This document shows, in pieces, positions 56,922 to 64,000 of a DNA stretch of 64,000 nucleotides; positions within the stretch are counted from its first letter, which is position 1; the number at the start of each line of letters is the position of its first letter. The position numbers and the translations under genes were made by a program. This DNA is from Streptantibioticus cattleyicolor NRRL 8057 = DSM 46488 (GTDB lineage Bacteria > Actinomycetota > Actinomycetes > Streptomycetales > Streptomycetaceae): the NCBI RefSeq assembly GCF_000240165.1, contig NC_017586.1, positions 310,001 through 374,000 of the forward strand. Reading direction: 5' to 3'. The notes beneath the pieces are model-generated. The model ran no database searches and was not told the origin of the DNA. It saw only the letters and a program-made list of their open reading frames with translations.

Positions 56922-59324
56922 GTGGCCGTCACCGAGGAAGACACCCCGAAGACCCCGGGCGACGCGAGGCGGGCACCGCTGTCCGACGCGGGTCTGGCGA
57001 CGCTGGACCGCTACTGGCGGGCGGCCAACTACCTCGCGGTGGGCCAGATCTACCTGCTCGACAACCCGCTGCTGCGATCCGGCCTCACCCTCGACCACAT
57101 CAAGCCGCGACTGCTCGGCCACTGGGGCACCACCCCCGGGCTCAACCTGATCTACGCCCACCTCAACCGGGTGATCTCCACCCGCGACCTGGACATGATC
57201 CACATCACCGGCCCCGGTCACGGCGGCCCGGCCACCCTCGCCTGCTGCTGGCTGGACGGGAGTTACTCGGAGGTCTACCCGGACGTGACGCGGGACGCCG
57301 ACGGCATGCGGCGGCTGTTCCGGCAGTTCTCCTTCCCCGGCGGGGTGCCCAGCCATGTGGCGCCGGAGACCCCGGGGTCCATCCACGAGGGCGGTGAGCT
57401 GGGGTACGCGCTCAGCCACGCCTACGGTGCCGCCTTCGACAACCCGTCGCTGGTGGTGGCCGCCATCGTGGGCGACGGGGAGGCCGAGACCGGCCCGCTG
57501 GCCACCGGGTGGCACGGCAACAAGTTCCTCGACCCGGTGCACGACGGCGCCGTGCTCCCCATCCTCCACCTCAACGGGTACAAGATCGCCAACCCCACCG
57601 TGCTCGCCCGGCTGCCGCACGACGAACTCGACGCGCTGCTGCGTGGTTACGGTCACCGTCCGGTGTACGTCGAGGGGGACGATCCGGCCACCGTGCACCG
57701 GGCGCTCGCCGCCGCCCTCGACGACTGCCTGGACGAGATCGCGCGGATCCAGCGGGCGGCCCGCCGGGAGGGGGCCACCGAGCGCCCCCGCTGGCCGATG
57801 ATCGTGCTGCGCACGCCGAAGGGGTGGACCGGGCCGCATACGGTGGACGGGGTGCCGGTGGAGAACACCTGGCGCGCCCACCAGGTGCCGTTGTCGGGGC
57901 TGCGGGAGAACCCGGGACATGTGCGGATGCTCCAGGAGTGGCTGCGTTCCTACCGGCCCGACGAGCTGTTCGACGAGGCGGGCCGCCCCCGGCCGGAGCT
58001 GCTGGGTTTCGTCCCCGAGGGCGACCGGCGGCTGGGTTCCAACCCGCACACCAACGGCGGCCGGCTGCTGCGCGGTCTGCCCGTGCCCGACGTGCGCGAC
58101 TACGCGGTGGAGGTGGCCTCGCCCGGCGCCACCGCCCACGAACCCACCCGGGTCCTCGGCGGGGTGCTGCGTGATGTGATGCGGGCCACCGCCGACCGGC
58201 GTGACTTCCGCCTGTTCGGCCCGGACGAGACCGCCTCCAACCGGCTCCAGGACGTCTACCAGGCCACCGGCAAGGGGTGGCAGGAGCGGATGCTGCCGGT
58301 GGACGAGCACCTGGCCCGCGACGGCCGGGTGCTGGAGGTGCTCTCCGAACACAACTGCCAGGGGTGGCTGGAGGGTTACCTGCTCACCGGGCGCCACGGC
58401 CTGTTCTCGTCCTACGAGGCGTTCATCCACATCGTGACCTCGATGGCCAACCAGCACGCCAAGTGGCTCCAGGTCTCCCGCGACCTGCCGTGGCGGATGC
58501 CCATCGCCTCCCTCAACTACCTGCTCACCTCCCATGTCTGGCGCCAGGACCACAACGGCTTCTCGCACCAGGACCCCGGCTTCATCGACCACATCGTCAA
58601 CAAGGACCCGCGCACCGTGCGGGTGTATCTGCCGCCGGACGCCAACTGCCTGCTCGCGGTGGCCTCCCGGGTCCTCGGCAGCCGGGACCGCATCAACGTG
58701 GTGGCCGCCGGCAAGCAGCCGTGCCCGGACTGGCTTGGCATCGACGCCGCCGTCCACCACCTCGACCGCGGGGTGAGCGTGTGGGAGTGGGCGGGCACCG
58801 ACACCGGACGCGAACCGGACGTGGTGCTGGCCGCCGCCGGTGACGTGCCGACGATGGAGGTGATGGCCGCCGCGTGGCTGCTGCGCCGGCATCTGCCCAA
58901 GCTCGCGGTGCGGGTGGTCAACGTCATCGACCTGATGCGGCTGATGCCGGACGGCGACCATCCGCACGGGCTGAACGACCACGGTTTCGACGCGGTGTTC
59001 ACCGCCGACAAGCCGGTCATCTTCGCCTACCACGGCTATCCGTGGCTGATCCACCGGCTCACCTACCGGCGTCGCGGCCACGACAACATCCACGTACGCG
59101 GCTACATGGAACACGGCACCACCACGACCCCGTTCGACATGGTGGTGCTCAACAACATGGACCGCTACCGGCTGGTGATGGACGTCATCGACCGGGTGCC
59201 GGGGCTGGCGCTGTCGGCGATCGGGGTGCGCCAGCAGATGAAGGACAAGCGCAACGAGCACCGGGCCTACATCCGGGAGCACGGCGAGGACATGCCGGAG
59301 GTGCGGGAGTGGACCTGGTCGTGA
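56922..59324 (+). CDS. Phosphoketolase (xylulose-5-P/fructose-6-P)
   Basis: 800 aa. A TPP enzyme with the GPGHGGPA loop at ~97-104 and the TPP/metal signature [19 protein letters not shown] at 184-202, followed by the C-terminal domain ([31 protein letters not shown]). It cleaves xylulose 5-phosphate (and often fructose 6-phosphate) to acetyl phosphate and an aldose phosphate. No acetate kinase or phosphotransacetylase gene adjoins it. GTG start with GGGAGG upstream. Confidence 0.95.
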   Translation: MAVTEEDTPKTPGDARRAPLSDAGLATLDRYWRAANYLAVGQIYLLDNPLLRSGLTLDHIKPRLLGHWGTTPGLNLIYAHLNRVISTRDLDMIHITGPGHGGPATLACCWLDGSYSEVYPDVTRDADGMRRLFRQFSFPGGVPSHVAPETPGSIHEGGELGYALSHAYGAAFDNPSLVVAAIVGDGEAETGPLATGWHGNKFLDPVHDGAVLPILHLNGYKIANPTVLARLPHDELDALLRGYGHRPVYVEGDDPATVHRALAAALDDCLDEIARIQRAARREGATERPRWPMIVLRTPKGWTGPHTVDGVPVENTWRAHQVPLSGLRENPGHVRMLQEWLRSYRPDELFDEAGRPRPELLGFVPEGDRRLGSNPHTNGGRLLRGLPVPDVRDYAVEVASPGATAHEPTRVLGGVLRDVMRATADRRDFRLFGPDETASNRLQDVYQATGKGWQERMLPVDEHLARDGRVLEVLSEHNCQGWLEGYLLTGRHGLFSSYEAFIHIVTSMANQHAKWLQVSRDLPWRMPIASLNYLLTSHVWRQDHNGFSHQDPGFIDHIVNKDPRTVRVYLPPDANCLLAVASRVLGSRDRINVVAAGKQPCPDWLGIDAAVHHLDRGVSVWEWAGTDTGREPDVVLAAAGDVPTMEVMAAAWLLRRHLPKLAVRVVNVIDLMRLMPDGDHPHGLNDHGFDAVFTADKPVIFAYHGYPWLIHRLTYRRRGHDNIHVRGYMEHGTTTTPFDMVVLNNMDRYRLVMDVIDRVPGLALSAIGVRQQMKDKRNEHRAYIREHGEDMPEVREWTWS

Positions 59325-59352
59325 GACCGGCCGCCCCCGCACCGCCCTTCGG

Positions 59353-60564
59353 TCACCAGGCGACGGGCAGCTCGTGCACCCCGTAGATGGCCATGTCGGT
59401 GCGGAAGCGCACGTCCTCGAAGGGGATCGCCAGCCGCAGCCCGGGCAGCCGCCGCACCAGCGTGGCCAGCGCCACCTGGAGCTCGACCCGGGCCAGCGGC
59501 TGGCCCAGGCACTGGTGGACGCCGAAGCCGAAGGCGAGGTGGCGGCGGGCGTCCTGGGTGATGTCCAGGTCGTCCCCCCAGGGGAACGCCTCCGGGTCGC
59601 GGTTGGCGGCGGAGATCATGAACAGCACGCCCTCGCCGGCCCGGACGGTCTCGCCGCCGATCTCCAGGTCGTCCTTGGCGACCCGGGCGACGCCCGACTG
59701 GACGATGGTCAGGTAGCGCAGCAGCTCCTCGACGGCGCTGGGGGCCAGGGCCGGATCGTCGCGCAGCGCGGCCAGTTGGCCGGGGTTGCGCAGCAGGGCG
59801 AGGGTGCCCAGCGCCGTCATGTTGGCGGTGGTCTCGTGGCCGGCGATGAGCAGCAGCAGCCCCATGCTGGCCACTTCGTCGTGGCTCAGTTCCGGGCGGG
59901 CGGCCAGCTTGCCGATGATGGAGTCGTCGGGGCGGGCGCGCTTGGCGGCGGCCAGGTCGCCGAGGTAGTCCAGCAGGTCGTCGCGGGCCTCGGCGACCTG
60001 CTCGGGGGTGGTGTTGTTGTGCAGCATGATCCTGCTGCGTTCCTGGAAGAACTCGTGGTCGGCGTAGTCGACACCGAGCAGCAGGCAGATCACCAGGGAC
60101 GGGATGGGCAGCGCGAAGTCGGCGACCAGGTCGGCCGGTGCCCCCTTGGCGATCATCCGGTCCAGGAAGTCGTCGACGATCTCCTGGATCCTCGGGCGGA
60201 GCGTCTCGGTCTTCTTGATCATGAAGTCCGGGGTGAGCATCTTGCGCAGCCGGGCGTGTTCCGGGTCGTCCATCCGGATGAAGCTGGTGTTGCCGCGCCG
60301 GTCGGAGGCGAGGGCACGGCGGTTGGGGGTGATGAACGGGAAGCCGGGGCGGTCGGCCTCGGAGCTGAGCCGCCGGTCGCGCAGCGCCTCGCGGATGTCC
60401 TGGTGGCGGGTGACCAGCCAGCACTGCGAGCCGTCCCACAAGGTGACGCGGGTGACCGGCTGTTCGTCGCGGGCGCGCTGGTAGGCGGGGGGCGGGTCGA
60501 AGGGGCAGCCGCCGCTCTTGGCGGCCGGGACGGAGAACGTGCTGCCGGGGTGGGTGATGGTCAT
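59353..60564 (-). CDS. Cytochrome P450 (CYP105-like), partner of the ferredoxin upstream
   Basis: 403 aa. Haem loop FGFGVHQCLGQ with Cys352, I-helix AGHETT at 241-246, K-helix EELLR at 279-283. It lies 51 bp after the ferredoxin gene in the same direction, so the two form an electron-transfer pair. CYP105 members hydroxylate a wide range of xenobiotics and secondary metabolites. ATG with GAGGAGACG before it. Convergent with the phosphoketolase gene. Confidence 0.94.
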   Translation of the reverse strand: MTITHPGSTFSVPAAKSGGCPFDPPPAYQRARDEQPVTRVTLWDGSQCWLVTRHQDIREALRDRRLSSEADRPGFPFITPNRRALASDRRGNTSFIRMDDPEHARLRKMLTPDFMIKKTETLRPRIQEIVDDFLDRMIAKGAPADLVADFALPIPSLVICLLLGVDYADHEFFQERSRIMLHNNTTPEQVAEARDDLLDYLGDLAAAKRARPDDSIIGKLAARPELSHDEVASMGLLLLIAGHETTANMTALGTLALLRNPGQLAALRDDPALAPSAVEELLRYLTIVQSGVARVAKDDLEIGGETVRAGEGVLFMISAANRDPEAFPWGDDLDITQDARRHLAFGFGVHQCLGQPLARVELQVALATLVRRLPGLRLAIPFEDVRFRTDMAIYGVHELPVAW

Positions 60565-60615
60565 CGCGGGCGTCTCCTCGGGGTTGCCGTGCCGGTTGTG
60601 GCGTGCCGCGGTGGG

Positions 60616-60819
60616 TCAGGCGTCGTGCACGGTGATGGCGCCGGCCGGGCAGAAGCTCGCCGCCTGGTGGAGCTGGGGGCCGAGCTCCACGGCGGGTTCC
60701 TCGGTGAGCAGTTCCACCAGCCCGTCCTCCTCGCTCTGGTCGAAGACCTGCGGTACGGCCAGTACGCACTGGCCCGCACCGCAGCAGCGGTCCCGGTCGA
60801 CGCTTACGCGCACGGTCAT
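60616..60819 (-). CDS. [3Fe-4S] ferredoxin
   Basis: 67 aa. Cysteine pattern C12-x5-C18 ... C57-Pro (RCCGAGQC, FCPAGA) and EEDGLVELL are typical of the small 3Fe-4S ferredoxins that serve P450s in actinobacteria. It donates electrons to the P450 that follows. The ATG 60819 has GGGAGA; a GTG codon just before is less likely. First gene of the operon, divergent from marR across the operator. Confidence 0.93.
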   Translation of the reverse strand: MTVRVSVDRDRCCGAGQCVLAVPQVFDQSEEDGLVELLTEEPAVELGPQLHQAASFCPAGAITVHDA

Positions 60820-60860
60820 CACTTCTCCCTGATGTGCCCAATCAGCTGACGGGGGAGCTC

Positions 60861-60881
60861 AATTACCTAACAAAGGCAATT
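60861..60881. promoter_or_regulatory. MarR-type operator between the ferredoxin-P450 operon and marR
   Basis: Inverted repeat AATTACCT-N5-AGGCAATT (7 of 8 bases symmetric), the size and half-site spacing typical for MarR dimers, 42 bp before the ferredoxin start in a 240-bp divergent gap that is strikingly AT-rich here. Confidence 0.7.
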
Positions 60882-61047
60882 AATGCTGTGGTCACGTTAA
60901 CTCCGCCGCGACGGAGCTGGACAGGGCCCGGCACGGCCCGATGCAACTTGGCCGGTTCCAGATGGTGACAGGACCGTTCGTCAGTGAACTGCGGTACATT
61001 ACGCGGCCGTTCGGTCGCGGCCAGTGCCCGTTCCCACACCGGGTCGC

Positions 61048-61053
61048 TACAGT
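61048..61053 (+). promoter_or_regulatory. -10 element of a leaderless marR promoter
   Basis: TACAGT, 6 nt before the ATG at 61060, with no ribosome site between. That spacing puts the transcription start at the ATG. A -35 is not obvious. Confidence 0.45.
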
Positions 61054-61059
61054 TCCGGC

Positions 61060-61527
61060 ATGTCTGATGCCGCCGCCCAGCCCGACACGGCCGATCTCGA
61101 ACGCGTCCTGTTGGCGCTGTCGTACCTGCTCACCCGGGCGCAGGAACACATACGCACGGTGGCCAAGGCGGACGTGAAGATCGGCCGCTCGGACGTGCAC
61201 CTGCTGATGGCCCTGGAGGAGGGCGGCGGAAGCTGCCGCGTCGGCGACCTGGCGGCACGGCTACTGGTGGAGGCGTCCCACGTGACCCGCCAAGTGGCCC
61301 AACTCCAGGCCCAGGGCCTCGTCGAGCGGACCCCCGACCCGCAGGACCGGCGTGCCCGCAACCTCACCATCACGCCATCCGGCAGCGCCCTCCTCACCCG
61401 CCTCCGCCGCGCCCGCCAGGACTCCCTCCGCGAGGCCCTGGACGGCGTGAGCGCCTCCGACATCGACGCCACGGTACGGGTGCTCAGCCGCCTGATCGAC
61501 AGCGTCGCCCGCCGCACGACGGAGTGA
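61060..61527 (+). CDS. MarR-family transcriptional regulator
   Basis: 155 aa. Winged-helix DNA-binding domain (~35-115; IGRSDVHLLMALEEGGGSC, LAARLLVEASHVTRQVAQLQ, wing DPQDRRARNLTIT) between two helical dimerisation parts. It is divergent from the ferredoxin-P450 operon with the operator between, so it very probably represses that operon and itself, with a small-molecule inducer. ATG chosen because a -10 box lies 6 nt upstream (leaderless). Confidence 0.9.
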   Translation: MSDAAAQPDTADLERVLLALSYLLTRAQEHIRTVAKADVKIGRSDVHLLMALEEGGGSCRVGDLAARLLVEASHVTRQVAQLQAQGLVERTPDPQDRRARNLTITPSGSALLTRLRRARQDSLREALDGVSASDIDATVRVLSRLIDSVARRTTE

Positions 61528-61669
61528 GCGGGGCCGGGAATGCCCGGCGGCCCCGAGAGTTACCCTCCCCGGCAGGCGCGGGGACGACACTTGCCGACCT
61601 GCGGCGTTGCCACGCGGACGCAGACTCCCCTCACCCTATGTCCGGACCGGCAGGTCGCACCGGCAACGG

Positions 61670-61707
61670 CACCAGGCCCGGCACCGAGAACGGGGCCGGG
61701 CCTGGTG
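61670..61707. terminator. Bidirectional terminator, marR / S53 protease
   Basis: Perfect 13-bp stem CACCAGGCCCGGC (61670-61682) with a 12-nt loop, between the convergent stops at 61527 and 61722. Confidence 0.85.
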
Positions 61708-61721
61708 GTTGGCGATGTGGG

Positions 61722-63103
61722 TCAGTGATGGCGGGAGGCGGCGGCCAGGGCGGGGACGAAGCGGGCGGCGTCCACGGTGCCGACGCCGGTGGCCATGTCG
61801 TAGCCGCGCACGGCGGTGTAGCCGGTGACGCCGGCGTAGCTGTTGTTGGTGCCGTCCTTGACGTCGACGATGCCGGTGTAGGGGTTCTTGGCGGACTTGG
61901 CGTTCAGCGCGTACAGCGCGGCGTTGATGTCACCGACGCGGTGGCCGGCGTACTGGTCGGCCAGGGCGATGACGCCGGAGAAGAGCGGGCTGGCCTCGCT
62001 GGTGCCGCCGGAGACGCCCCAGCCGGTCGCCTTGGGGTCGTAGCTGGAGTAGACCCAGGCACCGCCGTTGACCGCGGCGGCCATCGACACGTCCGGGGTG
62101 CCGCGGCGGGCGCCGACCACGGACCGGACGCCGTTCTGGAAGGCGGGGCGGGTGAAGACGTGCGACTGGCCGCCGCCGCCCGCGCCGTTGTCGTTGTAGA
62201 CGCTCTCCGGCTTGACGCGGTTGCCCTTGTCGTCCAGGTGGAGCTGGGTGCCGCCGATGGAGGTCACCAGCGGGTCGGAGGACGGCCAGGAGTTGACGCG
62301 GTACTTGTAGTAGCCCTTGCCGTCGGCGGTGCTGTCGGTGGCGCCGCCGTCACCGGAGGAGCCGAGCACGGTGACGTTGTGCTTGGCGGCGTCCTTGAAG
62401 GCGTACCGCAGCTTCTCGATGCTGGAGAAGTCGCCCTTGTCGAAGCCGGGGAAGGTGTTCTCGGTGGCGCCGAAGCTCTGCGTGATGACGTCGCCTATGC
62501 CGTGGTCTATCAGGTACTTCTCGGCCGACATCATCTCCGGCAGGCCGGTGACGCCCTCGGTCTCCGCGACCGCGGTCTCCACCAGCACGATCTTGGCGCC
62601 GGGGGCGACCGCGTGCGCCATCTCCACGTCCAGCGCGGTCTCCCCGGCCCAGCCGGTCATGTCGGAGTTGTTGGGGTCGAAGGGCGGCACCTTGCCCCAC
62701 TTGACGACCTGCACCTTGGTGCTGGGCAGGCCGAACTGCTTGCTGTAGACGTCCAGGTCGTGCTGGACGGTGGGCGAGCCGAAGGAGTCGACGATGACGA
62801 TCGTGCGGCCCTTGCCGGTGACGCCCTTCTTGTACAGCGAGTTGAGGCCGTACGCCTGCCGGTACTGCAACGGCGAGTAGCAGGCGATCTTCCACTTGGC
62901 CTGGCACTGCTCGGTCGACAGCGGCGTCGGGACGGCCCGGACCAGACCGTGGCCGGCGATCGCGGGCACCGCCGTGGTGTGGGTGGCGGCCGGGGCGGCG
63001 ACGGCCGATCCCCCCGTCTGGGCGGCGAGCGCGGCGGCGGCTGCGAGGGCGACGGCCCCGCCGTGGCGGTCACGGCACGGGTCCGGGGACGAGCTGGGCG
63101 CAT
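61722..63103 (-). CDS. Secreted S53 (sedolisin) peptidase with a frameshift in the signal peptide
   Basis: About 460 aa. The ATG at 63103 with GGGAGAACAC upstream gives MRPARPRTRAVTATAG, a proper basic signal-peptide start, but the hydrophobic core AVALAAAAALAAQ is in the next frame. Restoring one G in the GGGG run (CCCC on the top strand, 63056-63059) joins them. The core of the gene is uninterrupted and also reads from an ATG at 63176, but that start gives no normal signal peptide. Catalytic Glu and Asp are in GETALDVE and Ser in SGGTSEASP. The usual long prodomain is missing or very short. It acts outside the cell, probably at low pH. Confidence 0.82.
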
Positions 63104-63435
63104 GTGTTCTCCCTGTGTGGAGTGGAGCCGCGACGACTGAGCGGAGCGGTTCCCGCGATCCCATCTGGCCGATCATGAACCGGACAAGACTGTTGGCCCG
63201 TTGCTGTCGAATGCTTTACCCGAGCGGTCTTTTCTTTACCTGTACATGGCCAGCCCATGGGTACCATCCGCGCACGAAATCGGGCATACCTCCCGACCGC
63301 CGCCATCGGGCCGGGTGACACCCGAAAACCGGGTGACAGGCTGTCGTCGTGCGGGAGTTGGGCCGGTCGCGGGCACACACCGGGCCCCGGCCGCCTGAGG
63401 CGGCCGGGGCCCGGGTCACTCACCGAGGCAGGGCG
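63104..63435. other. Gap between the two S53 protease genes
   Basis: 332 bp. The part around 63200-63245 is AT-richer and should hold the promoter of the downstream protease; the hairpin at 63381-63413 ends the upstream one. No gene supported. Confidence 0.55.
63381..63413 (-). terminator. Terminator after the second S53 protease gene
   Basis: Perfect 15-bp stem CGGGCCCCGGCCGCC with a 3-nt loop, 22 nt past the stop at 63436. Confidence 0.85.
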
Positions 63436-64000
63436 TCAGCCCTTGAACGCCTCGGTGCCGTTGGGCGTACCGAGCCCGGTCGGGCCGTCGTACCCGGGGC
63501 CCGCGGTGCACATGCTGGTGCCGCCGCAGTCACCGTTGGAGCCCTGGGTCACATCGTTCAGCGCCGAGGTGTGCTGGTACGGGAAGGAGGCCGGGTTGCT
63601 GCCGGCGGACGGGGCGCCGGCCAGCGCGTAGACCGAGGCGATGATCGGGGCGGAGGCGCTGGTGCCGCCGACCACCTGCCAGCCGCCGGACTGGTAGCTG
63701 TCGTAGACCGCCACACCGGTGGCCGGGTCGGCGACCGCGGAGACGTCGGCCACGCTGCGCTTGGCGCAGTCGCCGCCCTTCTGCCAGCTCGGCTTGGCCT
63801 CGGTGGTCGAGCAGCCGGAGCCGGTGCCCTCACCGCCCGCGCTGGAACCCCACACCTTCTCGCTCCAGCCTCGGGAGCTGGAGTCCTTGGTGAGCGAGGT
63901 GCCGCCCACCGCGGTGACGCCCGGCGAGGCGGCCGGGTACTCCACCCCGTAGCCGGAGTCGCCCGCCGAGGCGGTGATGACCACGCCCGGGTGGTTGAAG
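63436..64000 (-). CDS. S53 (sedolisin) peptidase, C-terminal part (runs off the window)
   Basis: The last ~188 codons. It starts inside the catalytic domain (NHPGVVITASAGDSGYG, with the oxyanion Asp), continues AASPGVTAVGGTSLTKDSS and the nucleophile Ser loop VVGGTSASAPIIA, and ends TGLGTPNGTEAFKG. It resembles the S53 protease just downstream in family but is a more typical, disulphide-containing member (GCSTTEAK, GGDCAKR, DCGGTSMC). The N-terminus is beyond the window. Confidence 0.88.
   Translation of the reverse strand, partial: FNHPGVVITASAGDSGYGVEYPAASPGVTAVGGTSLTKDSSSRGWSEKVWGSSAGGEGTGSGCSTTEAKPSWQKGGDCAKRSVADVSAVADPATGVAVYDSYQSGGWQVVGGTSASAPIIASVYALAGAPSAGSNPASFPYQHTSALNDVTQGSNGDCGGTSMCTAGPGYDGPTGLGTPNGTEAFKG

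Noticed and set aside
61722-63176. Protease start at ATG 63176
   Set aside because: Uninterrupted, but gives a non-basic start and no standard signal peptide; ATG 63103 has the ribosome site and proper n-region once one base is restored.

Overview
The window is about 64 kb of very GC-rich DNA with the codon bias, gene density and gene content of a Streptomyces or very close relative. The markers are a cslA-glxA-cslZ type polysaccharide locus, a short chaplin, a WhiB-like protein, two SpoIIE-type PP2C phosphatases, several Sec-exported hydrolases and a likely DasR box before a chitinase. I saw no rRNA, tRNA, CRISPR array, intact transposase or replication origin.

Layout. 0-5 kb: cslZ (3' end), glxA and cslA, which make and modify a tip-associated glycan, then an MBL-fold hydrolase. 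5-14 kb: an MHS-type transporter, a 770-bp intergenic block of tandem and inverted repeats, a glucose-dehydrogenase-like enzyme, a PAS-PAS-GAF-PP2C phosphatase, a HAD phosphatase coupled to an AI-2E-type membrane protein, and a zinc alcohol/formaldehyde dehydrogenase. 14-26 kb: a DUF4142 protein, a large catalase with an SDR, an SGNH esterase, a second PP2C phosphatase, a secreted alpha-amylase with a starch-binding domain and a secreted GH92 mannosidase. 26-31 kb: an ArsR-type regulator coupled to a broken MFS transporter, DUF2267, WhiB, a small hydrophilic protein and a broken phosphotransferase.

31-41 kb is the most unusual part: six genes in one direction (here called A-F). A is an unrecognised protein of about 580 aa. 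B is a beta-rich protein of about 1,310 aa that resembles DUF6603. C to F are a paralogous set built from a beta-sandwich base, an Ig-like module, a repetitive beta-solenoid-like shaft and a conserved C-terminal tip. C is the base alone, D and E have all four parts, and F lacks the base. None has a signal peptide and no sheath, baseplate or ATPase gene lies nearby. A, B and F are frameshifted in this sequence. Together with the two broken genes just upstream, this makes 26.9-41 kb either a decaying island or a stretch of poor consensus.

41-64 kb: a second zinc dehydrogenase, a TIGR03086/maleylpyruvate-isomerase-fold protein, an M56 membrane protease, a P450, a His/Asp/Gly-rich surface protein, an LCP ligase, a NarL/LuxR two-component system followed by a small membrane peptide, a chitinase, a chaplin, a Gly/Asp/Trp-rich secreted protein, a trypsin-like protease, a phosphoketolase, a ferredoxin-P450 pair divergent from a MarR regulator with a clear operator between them, and two adjacent S53 (sedolisin) proteases. 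The first of these has a frameshift inside its signal peptide and the second runs off the window. Convergent gene pairs are commonly separated by long perfect hairpins, marked here as terminators.
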